The position numbers were made by a program, and so were the translations under genes. From a bacterium (GTDB taxonomy: Bacteria; Acidobacteriota; Polarisedimenticolia; Polarisedimenticolales; Polarisedimenticolaceae), in NCBI GenBank assembly GCA_024226515.1, contig JAAELQ010000281.1, positions 28,829 through 92,828 of the forward strand: a stretch of DNA of 64,000 nt, written 5' to 3'. Positions 12,001-19,998 of the stretch are shown here, one piece after another. Positions within the stretch are counted from its first letter, which is position 1, and every line of letters begins with the position of its first letter. Below the pieces are notes generated by a model. It was not told where the DNA came from. It did no database searches and saw only the letters and a list, made by a program, of their open reading frames with translations.

Positions 12001-12285
12001 GAGGCGCCCGGTGTGCTCTCCGGCCGCCTGCGTCGACTCGCGGCCGACCCGCGTGCGGCGGGCAAGCACCTGGTCGTGTGGAGCCTCTCCGGAGCGCTAC
12101 GTCCCGACCTGCCGGCGTCGCTGCTGGCGCGTCACGACCTCGCCGGCTTCGGTCTGGCGTCGTCGTCCATCGTCGGACTGCGTGGGCTGGAAGGTCGCGT
12201 CGCGGCCCTGTCGAGCGCGCTTGCCGCGGCCGCGGGAGGCGTACGCGTCGAGGAACTCGAGGCGCCGCTCCTCTGGTACTTCTAG
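9040..12285 (+). CDS. Large exported protein of unknown function
   Basis: Not recognised. The frame starts at TTG 9040, overlapping the ATP-grasp stop as TTGA, and encodes 1081 residues. The first 29 residues form a signal peptide (basic RSSAIRP, hydrophobic core CLLLALLLAGSALAQ, likely cut after ALAQ). The body is soluble, with a central low-complexity Ala/Pro/Arg stretch (about residues 660-710) and a C-terminal alternating strand/helix region (LLLLPDDGFPARL, AEVIVVVSGEAP, KHLVVWSLSGAL). I see no confident catalytic motif. Open reading continues upstream to 8485 inside the ATP-grasp gene, but that is a shadow. The operon position suggests it handles the product of the three upstream enzymes outside the cytoplasm. 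Confidence 0.75.
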   Translation: MIRSSAIRPASIACLLLALLLAGSALAQSRPAPGWLEVGYGALVDRRQLSHSGEPVGTLLSRLGGRPVPTAGERPDDRLAHSLLDPLVEPYAFVLSDALDAFAGSGPVAWIEVGGLWESGQAQPAWAELLRSRRFVVESDGEGTLRVILPAGGSATNDPAQAARAAYDRAWPVLRFVFAAELRRRADAGAGDRPLTVDVHAYLHDPAGSRFLLGLDGLIEEVSDTRAAGRRKPLDLERIRSFLSEGLQLEGARIDSDGSLRLFGSRVGRPPQILDRPLELADFAVAYRAVARGGLAEPYMSLDRGFSPQTSIVNYGGRLRDTALGLVSLLCDIRFKTFSQGLDVVSGEDLRAGLREKLPEFYTHLERFAAHPQSGGVQAQQTRLWFYPDRVDLTVSPQTDVLVLRRVRMSAASERLNDQMLSAARGEDPPWTRATVDAINRDYDGLAERFSELGDLDQVVRLLSLFTWLRQAAAEGLPVPELDALLALELPTVPTPRSFPQLLTYNALPAVPGEGLVDVFDKVPIGEALDRLGSPTGRPLPPLRRLTRAVSLLDRNDAQHATLLAEISKTDVRRLPAAELDLQAFRAERLRMHHSSLETLRDSEREYLTRRQDGGDRMRVFSVGIGGLDLGMTQVLDRSSSRQLDLGGGFTSLASRRAAPQANAPAPRRVPVEAPVREEWRVPAERVANAPLPPHGAKRSGRNDFGNHRAERSTDKQQLWTWVVLGADGPDERSRKVHFDKQAAVRFERSESGRQLRYRLERSGDIARAVPEPTTASVADPAESILDLPPGLGAIRVRPPAGATPLDDTPKLNIQLIAPSPTGARQFDADVPRALLQRLVLGHDADLTPGRPLGGLAPLPPVMDRASTLMVLQSGRESVAPWDAGAAIGPGEESAATVARALNDWWSGAPDGGRGRRAVVGTDGPRSTARWDAAPRPSSALLLLPDDGFPARLAPLRDRIAAAWGVGSVVSQLGAAVDAEVIVVVSGEAPGVLSGRLRRLAADPRAAGKHLVVWSLSGALRPDLPASLLARHDLAGFGLASSSIVGLRGLEGRVAALSSALAAAAGGVRVEELEAPLLWYF

Positions 12286-12298
12286 CTCGCCGTCGGGA

Positions 12299-12640
12299 TC
12301 AGGACTGCGCGGAGCTGTTCTGCTCGAGCAGCTTCTGCAGTTCGCCGGTCTGGTACATCTCGGTGACGATGTCGCAACCGCCGATGAACTTGCCGCCGAC
12401 GAACACCTGCGGCGTGGTCGGCCAGTTCGTGTAGGCGCAGACGGCCGGGCGCACGTTCGCGTCGGCGAAGATGTTCTGCACCTCGAACGGAACGCCGAGC
12501 GCGTTGAAGATCTCCATCACGCGGTGCGAGAAACCGCACATCGCGGCGTTCTTCTCGCCCTTGGCGAAGATGAACACGTGGTTGCTCTCGATGCTCTTCT
12601 TGATCTGCTCGGTCCATTCTTCGATCGTGTGACCCTGCAT
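12299..12640 (-). CDS. grxD: Monothiol glutaredoxin of the Grx4/GrxD type
   Basis: A 113-residue single-domain glutaredoxin with the monothiol active site CGFS (Cys35, in AAMCGFSHRV), followed by the family motifs NWPTTPQVFVGGKFIGGCDI that bind glutathione. Monothiol Grx4 proteins carry a glutathione-ligated [2Fe-2S] cluster and deliver it to targets, usually with BolA. The bolA gene lies three bases upstream in the same direction, a classic pairing. The ATG at 12640 is preceded by GAGGAG. It ends 13 bases from the convergent exported-protein gene. Confidence 0.95.
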   Translation of the reverse strand: MQGHTIEEWTEQIKKSIESNHVFIFAKGEKNAAMCGFSHRVMEIFNALGVPFEVQNIFADANVRPAVCAYTNWPTTPQVFVGGKFIGGCDIVTEMYQTGELQKLLEQNSSAQS

Positions 12641-12643
12641 GAT

Positions 12644-12898
12644 TTACTCCTCGGTCGGCGCGGCGTCTTCGAGCACGCGTGTCTTCAAGGCCAGTGCGTG
12701 CATGGCGTTGCCGATCAGCCCCTCGAGCGCGCCGTAAACCATCTGGTGCTGCTCGATGAGCGACTTGCCGCGAAACTGCGGCGCGTGGACGACGGCCTCG
12801 AAGTGGTCCAGGCCGGAAAAAGTGCCGACCTGCACCTTGGCGCCGGGAAGGGCCGCCTCGATGCGTTCGCGAACTTCGTTGATGCTGATCATGTCCAT
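12644..12898 (-). CDS. bolA: BolA/IbaG-like protein, partner of monothiol glutaredoxin
   Basis: An 84-residue BolA-fold protein: INEVRERIEAALPGAKVQVGTF, DHFEAVVHAPQFRGKSLIEQHQMVYGAL, then HALALKTR. The conserved FxGKSLIEQHQMVY stretch and the C-terminal HALALKT, which contains the His that ligates the shared cluster in Grx4-BolA heterodimers, are both present. The open frame extends far upstream, but only the ATG at 12898 (or 12892) gives the right N-terminus. It is the first gene of a two-gene operon with grxD, and is divergent from the metalloprotease gene at 12998. Confidence 0.93.
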   Translation of the reverse strand: MDMISINEVRERIEAALPGAKVQVGTFSGLDHFEAVVHAPQFRGKSLIEQHQMVYGALEGLIGNAMHALALKTRVLEDAAPTEE

Positions 12899-12997
12899 GA
12901 ATGTGCCGACCTCTCGTTGGCCGGTGAGTATAACAACCGCCCACGGCACGCGCCGCCCCGTGGTACGCTCCGCGCCTGACGACCGCGGAAGGAACCG

Positions 12998-15514
12998 ATG
13001 GAGATTAATAAGATGAGCCGCGGGGCGATTCTGATCGGCTTGCTCTGCTGGAGTCTCGTCGCGGCGGGGGAGGTCGCGGACGATGCGCCGTTGCCCGCGA
13101 TCGAGGAGGTGACCTCCGGGCTCGAGCGTCGCGCGGGGCTGTGGACCCTGTATCTCGACGCCGGGCACGGGAAGGTACTCGCGGAACTGCCGGCTCCGTC
13201 CGGGCCGCGCGGCGAGATCGGGCGCTACCTGTACGTCGAGGGGCTGGTCTCGGGTCTGGGATCCAACCCGGTGGGCCTCGACCGCGGCCAGCTCGGCGAC
13301 ACGCGCCTGGTCGCACTGCGGCAGGTCGGTGGTCGCGTGATCGTGGAGCAACTGAACACGACGTACCGCGCGCTCGACGCGGGCGAGGACGAGCGCCGCG
13401 CGGTCGAGCAGTCGTTTGCCACCTCGGTGCTGTGGGCGGCGCCATTCGTCGCGCGCGACGACGACGGCCGCGTACTGGTGGACCTGACGTCGTTCGTCGT
13501 TCGCGACGCGCACGGGGTCGAGCCGCGCCTGTCCTTCTCGGGGCAGGGCAGCTTCGCGCTCGACGCCGAGCGCAGCACGATCGACCTCGATGCCTGTCTG
13601 GTCTTCCCGCGCAACGTCGAGCTGGAGGCGCTGCTGACCTACTCCTCCTCCGAGCCGGGCGGCGACGTGCGGCAGGTCGCGCCGACCGCGGGCGCGGTGT
13701 CGCTGGTGCAACATCACTCGATCCTCGCGCTGCCCGAGCCGGGCTACCGCCCGCGCGGATACGACCCCCGCGCCGGGTCGTTCGACGTCCGCTTCCTGGA
13801 TTACGCCACCGAGCTCGCGGATCCGCTCGAACGGCGCTGGATCGTGCGTCACCGACTCGAGAAGAAGCACCCCGGCCGCGAGCGATCCGCGGCGGTCAAG
13901 CCGCTGGTGTACTACGTGGACCGTGGCACGCCCGAGCCGGTGCGCGGCGCGTTGATCGACGGCGCGCGCTGGTGGACCGCGGCGTTCGAGGCCGCCGGCT
14001 TCGTCGACGCGTTCCGCGTCGAGCTGCTACCCGAGGGCGTGCATCCGCTCGATGCGCGCTACAACGTGATCCAGTGGGTGCATCGCTCGACGCGCGGATG
14101 GTCCTACGGAGGCGGCATCGTCGATCCGCGCACGGGCGAGATGATCAAGGGCCACGTCAACCTCGGCTCGCTGCGCGTGCGCCACGACCGGCTGCTGTTC
14201 GAGGGGCTGCTGGGCACGGAGGGCACCGGCAGCGGCGAGCCCGACGACCCGATCCAGCTCGCGCTGGCCCGCTTGCGCCAACTGTCGGCGCACGAGGTCG
14301 GCCACACGCTGGGCCTGTCGCACAACTTCGCCGCCAGCACCTACGGCCGCGCGTCGGTCATGGACTACCCGGCGCCGTGGATTCGCGTCTCGCCCGAAGG
14401 AACGCTCGACGCGTCCGCGGCCTACGCGACGGGCGTCGGGACGTGGGATGTGCATGCCGTGCGCTACGCGTACTCCGAGACCGGGGCTTCCGACGAGCGC
14501 GCGGCGCTCGACCGTCTGCTCGAGGACGGCCTGCGGCGCGGTCTGATCTTCCTCAGCGACTCGGACGCCCGCCCGGCCGGGGCCGCGGAGCCGCGTGGCA
14601 GCCTGTGGGACAACGGCGCGGACCCCGTCGAAGAGTTGCGCAACGTGCTGGCCGTGCGCCGCATCGCGCTCGACTCGTTCGGGCGGCGCAATCTCGGCGG
14701 GCGCCGCCCGCTGGCCCTGCTCGAGGAGGTGTTCGCTCCGCTCTACTTCCACCATCGCTACCAGCTCGAGGCCGCGATCAAGGTCGTCGGCGGCATGCGG
14801 TACCGTCACGGCTTCGCGCACGAGCCCGAAGCGCGCGCCGTCCCGCTCGACGGAACGACGCAACGCGAGGCGCTCGGCGCCGTGCTCGACGCATTGGAGC
14901 CCCAGCGGCTCGACGTGCCGGACTCGGTCGCGGAGCTGTTGACGCCGCGCCCCCCCGGGTTCGGCTCCAACCGCGAGCTGTTCCAGGGGCAGGCGCGCCC
15001 CGCCTTCGACGGTCTGGCCGCGGCGGGTAGCGCCGCGGAGCTGGTCGTCTCGGGCCTGCTCCAGCGCGAGCGCTGCGCGCGCCTCGTCGACTTCCACCGC
15101 CGCGACCCGAGCCTGCCCGGCCTCGAGGAGGCGCTCGCGGCCCTGGTCGGGCGAGCGTTCGACGGTGGCGTCCCGAGCGAACGCGTCGCCGAGGTGCGCC
15201 GCGCGGTGCAGCGCGTCGTCGTGGCGGGGCTGATCCGCCTCTCCGCCGATCCGCGCGCGTCGCCGGCGGTGCGCTCGCGCGTCGACCTGAAGCTGCGACG
15301 ACTCGCCGAGACGCTGGGGGCGACTCGCGACGGCGACGCGAACCGAGCGCACGCGGCCCACCTGACGCGTGAGATTCGGCGCTACCTCGAGCGCGGGCAC
15401 GAGCCGCTTCGCGCCGACGAGCCCGCGCGGGACCTGCCTCCCGGAAGCCCGATCGGCGCGTGGGGCTCGCTCCGCGGTTGTTCGGCCGGGCCGCCCACGG
15501 CCTCCCGCGATTGA
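12998..15514 (+). CDS. Exported zinc metalloprotease (DUF5117/metzincin-like)
   Basis: An 838-residue protein with a short signal peptide (SRGAILIGLLCWSLVAAGEV). The central zinc motif is HEVGHTLGLSHNF beginning at His432, the extended HExxHxxGxxH of metzincin-type peptidases, with VMDYPAPW shortly after as the Met-turn region. Upstream, YLDAGHGKVLAELP and LYVEGLVSGLGSNPVGLDRG are typical of the DUF5117/DUF5118 family of large zinc-dependent proteases in Bacteroidota and Acidobacteriota; length and layout agree. The C-terminal third is helical with no known motif. ATG 12998 is preceded by GGAAGGAA. It stands alone between the divergent bolA operon and ppk1. Confidence 0.88.
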   Translation: MEINKMSRGAILIGLLCWSLVAAGEVADDAPLPAIEEVTSGLERRAGLWTLYLDAGHGKVLAELPAPSGPRGEIGRYLYVEGLVSGLGSNPVGLDRGQLGDTRLVALRQVGGRVIVEQLNTTYRALDAGEDERRAVEQSFATSVLWAAPFVARDDDGRVLVDLTSFVVRDAHGVEPRLSFSGQGSFALDAERSTIDLDACLVFPRNVELEALLTYSSSEPGGDVRQVAPTAGAVSLVQHHSILALPEPGYRPRGYDPRAGSFDVRFLDYATELADPLERRWIVRHRLEKKHPGRERSAAVKPLVYYVDRGTPEPVRGALIDGARWWTAAFEAAGFVDAFRVELLPEGVHPLDARYNVIQWVHRSTRGWSYGGGIVDPRTGEMIKGHVNLGSLRVRHDRLLFEGLLGTEGTGSGEPDDPIQLALARLRQLSAHEVGHTLGLSHNFAASTYGRASVMDYPAPWIRVSPEGTLDASAAYATGVGTWDVHAVRYAYSETGASDERAALDRLLEDGLRRGLIFLSDSDARPAGAAEPRGSLWDNGADPVEELRNVLAVRRIALDSFGRRNLGGRRPLALLEEVFAPLYFHHRYQLEAAIKVVGGMRYRHGFAHEPEARAVPLDGTTQREALGAVLDALEPQRLDVPDSVAELLTPRPPGFGSNRELFQGQARPAFDGLAAAGSAAELVVSGLLQRERCARLVDFHRRDPSLPGLEEALAALVGRAFDGGVPSERVAEVRRAVQRVVVAGLIRLSADPRASPAVRSRVDLKLRRLAETLGATRDGDANRAHAAHLTREIRRYLERGHEPLRADEPARDLPPGSPIGAWGSLRGCSAGPPTASRD

Positions 15515-15602
15515 GCTATCCTGTTGCTGTAGCAAGCGGTCAAGCGAACCCACAGAGCGGCAACACGAAGCGCGCCGTCGCGGCGTGGCCCGGCCGTCTT
15601 GT

Positions 15603-15659
15603 AAGGAGTCGAGCGTGGACTATATTCGCCAGGAACCCGCCGGTAAGGAGCGCAGAGTG
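15603..15659 (+). promoter_or_regulatory. Duplicated ribosome-binding site and start codon of ppk1
   Basis: AAGGAG at 15603-15608 precedes GTG 15615, and AAGGAG at 15645-15650 precedes GTG 15657, both with a six-base spacer and in the same frame. Either start gives a full PPK1 core; the proteins would differ by 14 basic or polar residues. Confidence 0.5.
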
Positions 15660-17825
15660 GCGCGCAAGAGTGCGAAGCGAGTAGTCCGGAGGAGCGCCGA
15701 GCTGCGTCCGCCGGAGACGTTCCCCCAGCCGGTCGAGGCCGAGGCCGGCGCCGAGCGCTTCGTCAACCGCGAGCTGAGTCTACTGGCGTTCCAGCGTCGT
15801 GTGCTGGACCAGGCGCGCGATTCCGACAACCCGCTGCTCGAGCGAATCAAGTTCCTGGCGATCGTCGGGTCGAACCTCGACGAGTTCTTCATGGTCCGCG
15901 TCGCCGGACTCAAGCAGCAGCTCGACGCGGGTGTCGTCGATACCCCGCCCGACGGGTTGACCCCGGCGCAGCAGCTTGCCGCCGTGCGCACGCAGGCCAC
16001 CGCGCTGCTGGCCGATTGCCAGGCCTGCCTGCGGAACGAGCTGACCCCGGCTCTGGAGAAGGAAGGCATCTCGGTCCTCGAGTACCGAGATCTGACCGAG
16101 AGACAGAAGGAATCCGCGAAGCGCTACTTCGACGAGACGATCTTCCCCGTGCTGACCCCGCTGGCCTTCGACCCCGGGCGGCCGTTCCCGCACATCTCGA
16201 ACCTCAGCTCGAACCTGGCGATCATCGTCCGCAAGTCGAGCGAGACCGAGCACTTCGCTCGACTCAAGCTGCCGTCGACGCTCCCGCGTTTCGTTCCGCT
16301 CAAGCGCTCTTCGGGCGGCATGCGCAAGGACGGCACGGTGCCGCACCGGCATCAGTTCGTCCGCCTGGACCAGGTGATCGAGGCGCACCTGCCGGAGCTG
16401 TTCCCCGGCATGGAGGTCGTTCGTTCGCACCCGTTCCGCATCGTGCGTGACGCGGACAACGAGATCCAGGAGCTGGAGGCCTCGGACCTGCTCGAGTCGA
16501 TCGAACACAGCGTACGCGAGCGCCGCTTCGGCCAGGTCGTGATGCTGGCCATGCGGCCCGACATGCCCGCCGAGCTGCGCCAGTTGCTGGTGCGCAACCT
16601 GGGCGTGACCGAGAACGATGTCTACGAGATCGAGGGCCCGCTGGGTCTCAGCAGCCTGATGAGTCTGTGCTCGATCGATCGCCACGATCTGAAGGAGAAG
16701 CCCGCGCGTCCGGGTACGCCCGTGCGTCTGAGCGACGTGGGTGAGGACGTGTCGAACCTGTTCGACGTCATCGGCAAACACGACGTGTTGCTGCACCACC
16801 CGTACGACTCGTTCTCTTCGGTGGTCGAGTTCCTGCAGACCGCTGCTCGCGATCCACAGGTGATGGCCATCAAGCAGACGCTGTACCGTGTCGGACCGCG
16901 TTCGCCCGTGGTCCGGGCCTTGCTCGAGGCGCGGCAGCGCGGCAAGGAGGTCGCGGTCCTCGTCGAGCTCAAGGCGCGCTTCGACGAGGAGAGCAACATC
17001 GAATGGGCCCGCGCTCTCGAGCGTCAGGGCGTCCACGTGATCTACGGCCTGCTCGGCCTCAAGACGCACTCCAAGATCGCGCTCGTCGTGCGTCGCGAAG
17101 GCGACGGGATTCGACGCTACGTCCACCTGTCTACCGGCAACTACAACGCCGTGACGGCGCAGCTCTACACCGACATCGGTTACTTCACGTGCGATCCCGA
17201 GATCGGCGCCGACGCGAGCGACCTGTTCAATTACGTGACCGGGTACTCGACGAAGGAGGACTATCGCAAGCTGCTCGTGGCTCCGATCCAGTTGCGCGAG
17301 CGCCTCGAACAGCTGATCCGCCGCGAGATCGACCATCATCGCGAGGGACGCGGCGGCCGTATCGTATTCAAGATGAACTCGCTCGTCGATCGCAAGATGA
17401 TCGAGTTGCTGTACGAGGCGTCGAGCGCCGGCGTCGAGATCGAGCTCCTCGTCCGGGGCATCTGCTGCCTGCGACCGGGACTGCCCGGGATCAGCGAGAA
17501 CATTCGCGTGACGAGCATCGTGGGACGCTTCCTGGAGCACAGTCGCGTGTACTACTTCGCCAACGGCGGAGAGGCGCAGGTCTACCTGGGCAGCGCCGAC
17601 CTGATGCCGCGCAACCTGGATCACCGCGTCGAGGTGCTGTTCCCGGTCGAGGACGCCGAACACGTGCGCTATCTGCACGACACGCTGTTCGCGCTGCAGT
17701 TGACGGACAACGTCAAGGCCCGCCGCATGCAGCCCGACGGCTCGTACGTACCGGTGGAGCGCGGTTCGGAGGACGAGGCCGTGAGCTGTCAGGCGAAGCT
17801 GCTCGCCGCGCGCGCCGCGGACTGA
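15615..17825 (+). CDS. ppk1: Polyphosphate kinase 1
   Basis: A 736-residue PPK1, which reversibly polymerises ATP gamma-phosphate into polyphosphate. The family motifs are all present: FVNRELSLLAFQRRVLDQA, IVGSNLDEFFMVRVAGL, the autophosphorylated His485 in GLKTHSKIALVVRRE, YVHLSTGNYN, LVRGICCLRPG, and the second active-site His642 in RFLEHSRVYYF. The N-terminus carries a basic extension (RRVARKSAKRVVRRS) before the conserved core. Two GTG starts, 15615 and 15657, each have AAGGAG six bases upstream; the longer is given. Open reading upstream of 15615 belongs to a shadow of the metalloprotease gene. It is convergent with malQ, five bases apart. Confidence 0.97.
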   Translation: MDYIRQEPAGKERRVARKSAKRVVRRSAELRPPETFPQPVEAEAGAERFVNRELSLLAFQRRVLDQARDSDNPLLERIKFLAIVGSNLDEFFMVRVAGLKQQLDAGVVDTPPDGLTPAQQLAAVRTQATALLADCQACLRNELTPALEKEGISVLEYRDLTERQKESAKRYFDETIFPVLTPLAFDPGRPFPHISNLSSNLAIIVRKSSETEHFARLKLPSTLPRFVPLKRSSGGMRKDGTVPHRHQFVRLDQVIEAHLPELFPGMEVVRSHPFRIVRDADNEIQELEASDLLESIEHSVRERRFGQVVMLAMRPDMPAELRQLLVRNLGVTENDVYEIEGPLGLSSLMSLCSIDRHDLKEKPARPGTPVRLSDVGEDVSNLFDVIGKHDVLLHHPYDSFSSVVEFLQTAARDPQVMAIKQTLYRVGPRSPVVRALLEARQRGKEVAVLVELKARFDEESNIEWARALERQGVHVIYGLLGLKTHSKIALVVRREGDGIRRYVHLSTGNYNAVTAQLYTDIGYFTCDPEIGADASDLFNYVTGYSTKEDYRKLLVAPIQLRERLEQLIRREIDHHREGRGGRIVFKMNSLVDRKMIELLYEASSAGVEIELLVRGICCLRPGLPGISENIRVTSIVGRFLEHSRVYYFANGGEAQVYLGSADLMPRNLDHRVEVLFPVEDAEHVRYLHDTLFALQLTDNVKARRMQPDGSYVPVERGSEDEAVSCQAKLLAARAAD

Positions 17826-17838
17826 GTCGTTCAGACTC
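17824..17838. terminator. Weak inverted repeat across the convergent ppk1/malQ stops
   Basis: GAGTC and GACTC arms (17824-17828 and 17834-17838) with a five-base loop span both stop codons. The stem is short and no U-run follows on either strand, so a bidirectional terminator role is only possible. Confidence 0.2.
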
Positions 17839-19345
17839 GGCCGCTCGCCTCGACGAGCCGGCGCACGCGTGAGGCGAGCTTCAGCGTCAACATTCCGTCG
17901 TCGAGGCGCCAGGCCCAGTTGCCCTGTGCGACACCCGGCCGGTTGAGCCGCGCTTCCGAGCCCAGATCGAGGAAGTCCTGCGCGGGGACGACGGCCAGCT
18001 CCGCCGAGCACCCGAGACAACTCTCGATCATGCGCCACGTGACGTCGGATCCGTCCCCGCCCAGTTCGTGCAGCACGCGCTCGCGCAGCTCTGGTGTCAG
18101 GGAGGAGAACCAGCCGCGAGTCGTGTCGTTGTCGTGCGTCCCCGTGTAGGCGACCGCATTCTCGGGGACCGACGACGGGTGGTGGCCGCCGCCCGGGTCG
18201 TCGAAGCCGAACTGCAGCACGCGGGTTCCAGGCAGGCCGATCCGCTCGCGCAGAGCGACGACGTCGTCCGAGATGACCCCGAGATCTTCCGCCACTAGCG
18301 GCGGCAGCGATCCTTCGCCGAGCGATTCGAACAGCTCGTGGCCCGGCCCGGGCTGCCACGAGCCGCCGGCGGCCGTTTCCGCTCCCGCGTCGACCTGCCA
18401 GAAGGCGGAGTACCCGCGGAAGTGATCCAGCCGCAGCCTGTCGAACCGGCCGAGGTTGTGCCGCAGGCGCGCGTGCCACCAGGCGTGACCCGTCTCGCGC
18501 GAACGATCCCAGTCGAAAACCGGGTTGCCCCACAACTGGCCGTCCTCGGAGAAATAGTCCGGCGGCACGCCGGCGATCTTGTCCGGGCTCCCGTCATCGC
18601 CCAGGCGGAACAGGTCGGGGTGGGCCCACACGTCGGCGCTGTCCCCCGCGACGTAGAACGGCAGGTCGCCGAACAGCTCGATCCCGCGTGCGCCCGCCTC
18701 CTCGCGCAGCCGCGTCCACTGGCACTCGAACAGCCACTGCACGAAGCGATGGAATGCCATCTCGTCGCCCAGCTCGCGCCTCGCCCGCGACAGGGCGTCG
18801 GGGCTCCGTCGGCGCAGGTCGTCCGGCCACGCGGTCCAGGCCTGCCCACCGTGGCGCGCCTTCAGCGCGGCGAACAGCGCCCAGTCCTCGAGCCACGCCG
18901 CGTGTCGCCGGTCGGACACGAACCCCGACAGCGCGTCGCGCTGCGCTTCCGTCGCGTTGCGCCGGAAGCCGTCCCACGCCCGGCGCAGCAGTCGGCTCTT
19001 CCACTCGATGACGGCGCCGAAGTCGATCCGGGCGGAGTCGCCGCCGGGTGCGGAGTCGAGCGCCGCGGCCGGGATCCAGCCGGCGAGCTCCAGCTCGCGC
19101 GGAGAGATCAGCCACGGGTTGCCGGCGAACGCGGACGGCGACGAGTACGGCGATCCGTCGACCGGCGTCGGTCCGAGGGGGAGGACCTGCCACACGCGCA
19201 GGCCGGCCTCGCAGGTCCAGTCGAGCAGCGCCGCACCGACCGGTCCGACGTCGCCGATGCCGTGCGGGCCCCACAGGGAGCCCGGATGGACCAGGATCCC
19301 CGCCGCGCGTCGTCGTTTGACCCGGTCCGTCACCCGGTAGATCAT
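17831..19345 (-). CDS. malQ: 4-alpha-glucanotransferase (amylomaltase, GH77)
   Basis: A 504-residue GH77 enzyme that transfers maltodextrin segments between alpha-1,4-glucans in the cytosol. Visible landmarks are AAGILVHPGSLWGPHGIGDVG, QVLPLGPTPVDGSPYSSPSAFAGNPWLIS, the nucleophile Asp in LRLDHFRG, the acid/base Glu in LVAEDLG, and the third acidic residue in YTGTHDNDTTRGW. All catalytic positions are intact and the length is normal. ATG 19345 begins MIYRVTDRVKRRRAAG. No other glycogen gene is adjacent; it converges on ppk1 and is divergent from the TerB-like gene. Confidence 0.97.
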   Translation of the reverse strand: MIYRVTDRVKRRRAAGILVHPGSLWGPHGIGDVGPVGAALLDWTCEAGLRVWQVLPLGPTPVDGSPYSSPSAFAGNPWLISPRELELAGWIPAAALDSAPGGDSARIDFGAVIEWKSRLLRRAWDGFRRNATEAQRDALSGFVSDRRHAAWLEDWALFAALKARHGGQAWTAWPDDLRRRSPDALSRARRELGDEMAFHRFVQWLFECQWTRLREEAGARGIELFGDLPFYVAGDSADVWAHPDLFRLGDDGSPDKIAGVPPDYFSEDGQLWGNPVFDWDRSRETGHAWWHARLRHNLGRFDRLRLDHFRGYSAFWQVDAGAETAAGGSWQPGPGHELFESLGEGSLPPLVAEDLGVISDDVVALRERIGLPGTRVLQFGFDDPGGGHHPSSVPENAVAYTGTHDNDTTRGWFSSLTPELRERVLHELGGDGSDVTWRMIESCLGCSAELAVVPAQDFLDLGSEARLNRPGVAQGNWAWRLDDGMLTLKLASRVRRLVEASGRV

Positions 19346-19404
19346 AGAACCGATTGAACAATCCCTCCCGTCCTACGGCGGGCCGACGACAAGAGGTTGC
19401 CCAG

Positions 19405-19935
19405 ATGTCGATCCTGGATCTACTCGGTTTCGGAGGACAGAGGACCAAGGCAGCGGAATCCCGGGCCGACACGGAGACCGTGCGCAAGATCGTCTCCGAA
19501 CTGGATCACCTGCCGCGGGACCGGGCGCGATTCGTCGCCTCGTTCGCCTACATCCTGGGCCGCGTGGCCCACGCGGACAGCGATATCAGCGACGAAGAGA
19601 CGCGAGCGATGGAACGCATCGTCTGCCGGCACGGGCATCTCCCCGAAGAGCAGGCCGTCATCATCGTGCAGATGGCCAAGACCCAGACCCTGCTGTTCGG
19701 CGGCACGGAGAACTTCCTCGTCACGCGTGAGTTCTCCGAGATCGCGACGCGCGAAGAGAAGCTGTCGCTGCTCGAGTGCCTGTTCGCCGTATCGGCGGCC
19801 GACGAGAGAGTCTCGGCCACCGAGGACAACGCGATTCGCCAGATCGCGGACGAGCTGAAGCTCGATCACTCGGAGTTCATCGCGGTGCGCAGCCGCTTCC
19901 GCGAGCATCTCGGGGTGTTGCGCAAGCCCGAGTAG
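19405..19935 (+). CDS. TerB-like (DjlA N-terminal-like) helical protein
   Basis: A 176-residue all-helical protein. FVASFAYILGRVAHADSDISDEETRAMERIV followed by LLECLFAVSAADERVSATEDNAIRQIADEL is the double acidic helix signature of the TerB/DjlA-N family; the D/E-rich loops (ADSDIS, AADERVS) are where metal binding has been described. The function of stand-alone TerB proteins is poorly known, with links to membrane stress and tellurite resistance. No other ter genes are nearby. The ATG at 19405 gives MSILDLLGFG; an upstream in-frame start (19354) would only add a polar tail. Confidence 0.8.
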   Translation: MSILDLLGFGGQRTKAAESRADTETVRKIVSELDHLPRDRARFVASFAYILGRVAHADSDISDEETRAMERIVCRHGHLPEEQAVIIVQMAKTQTLLFGGTENFLVTREFSEIATREEKLSLLECLFAVSAADERVSATEDNAIRQIADELKLDHSEFIAVRSRFREHLGVLRKPE

Positions 19936-19937
19936 CG

Positions 19938-19978
19938 TCGAACTGCCTGCCGTCCGATGCCTATAATGACTCGGACGG
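19938..19978 (+). promoter_or_regulatory. Promoter with consensus -10 inside a perfect inverted repeat
   Basis: A perfect TATAAT lies at 19962-19967 with a partial -35 (TCGAAC, 19938-19943) 18 bases upstream. The -10 sits in the 13-base spacer between perfect 8-base arms CCGTCCGA (19950-19957) and TCGGACGG (19971-19978). The GTG start at 19999 follows about 25 bases after the predicted transcription start. A dimeric repressor site over the promoter, or a hairpin at the 5' end, are the obvious readings. Confidence 0.5.
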
Positions 19979-19998
19979 GTTCCCGGTCCGGAGGTCAC

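Noticed and set aside
15780..18533. 917-residue reading frame on the minus strand across ppk1
   Set aside because: It lies antisense to ppk1, which has all catalytic motifs, and continues into malQ in another frame; composition is typical of a high-GC shadow.
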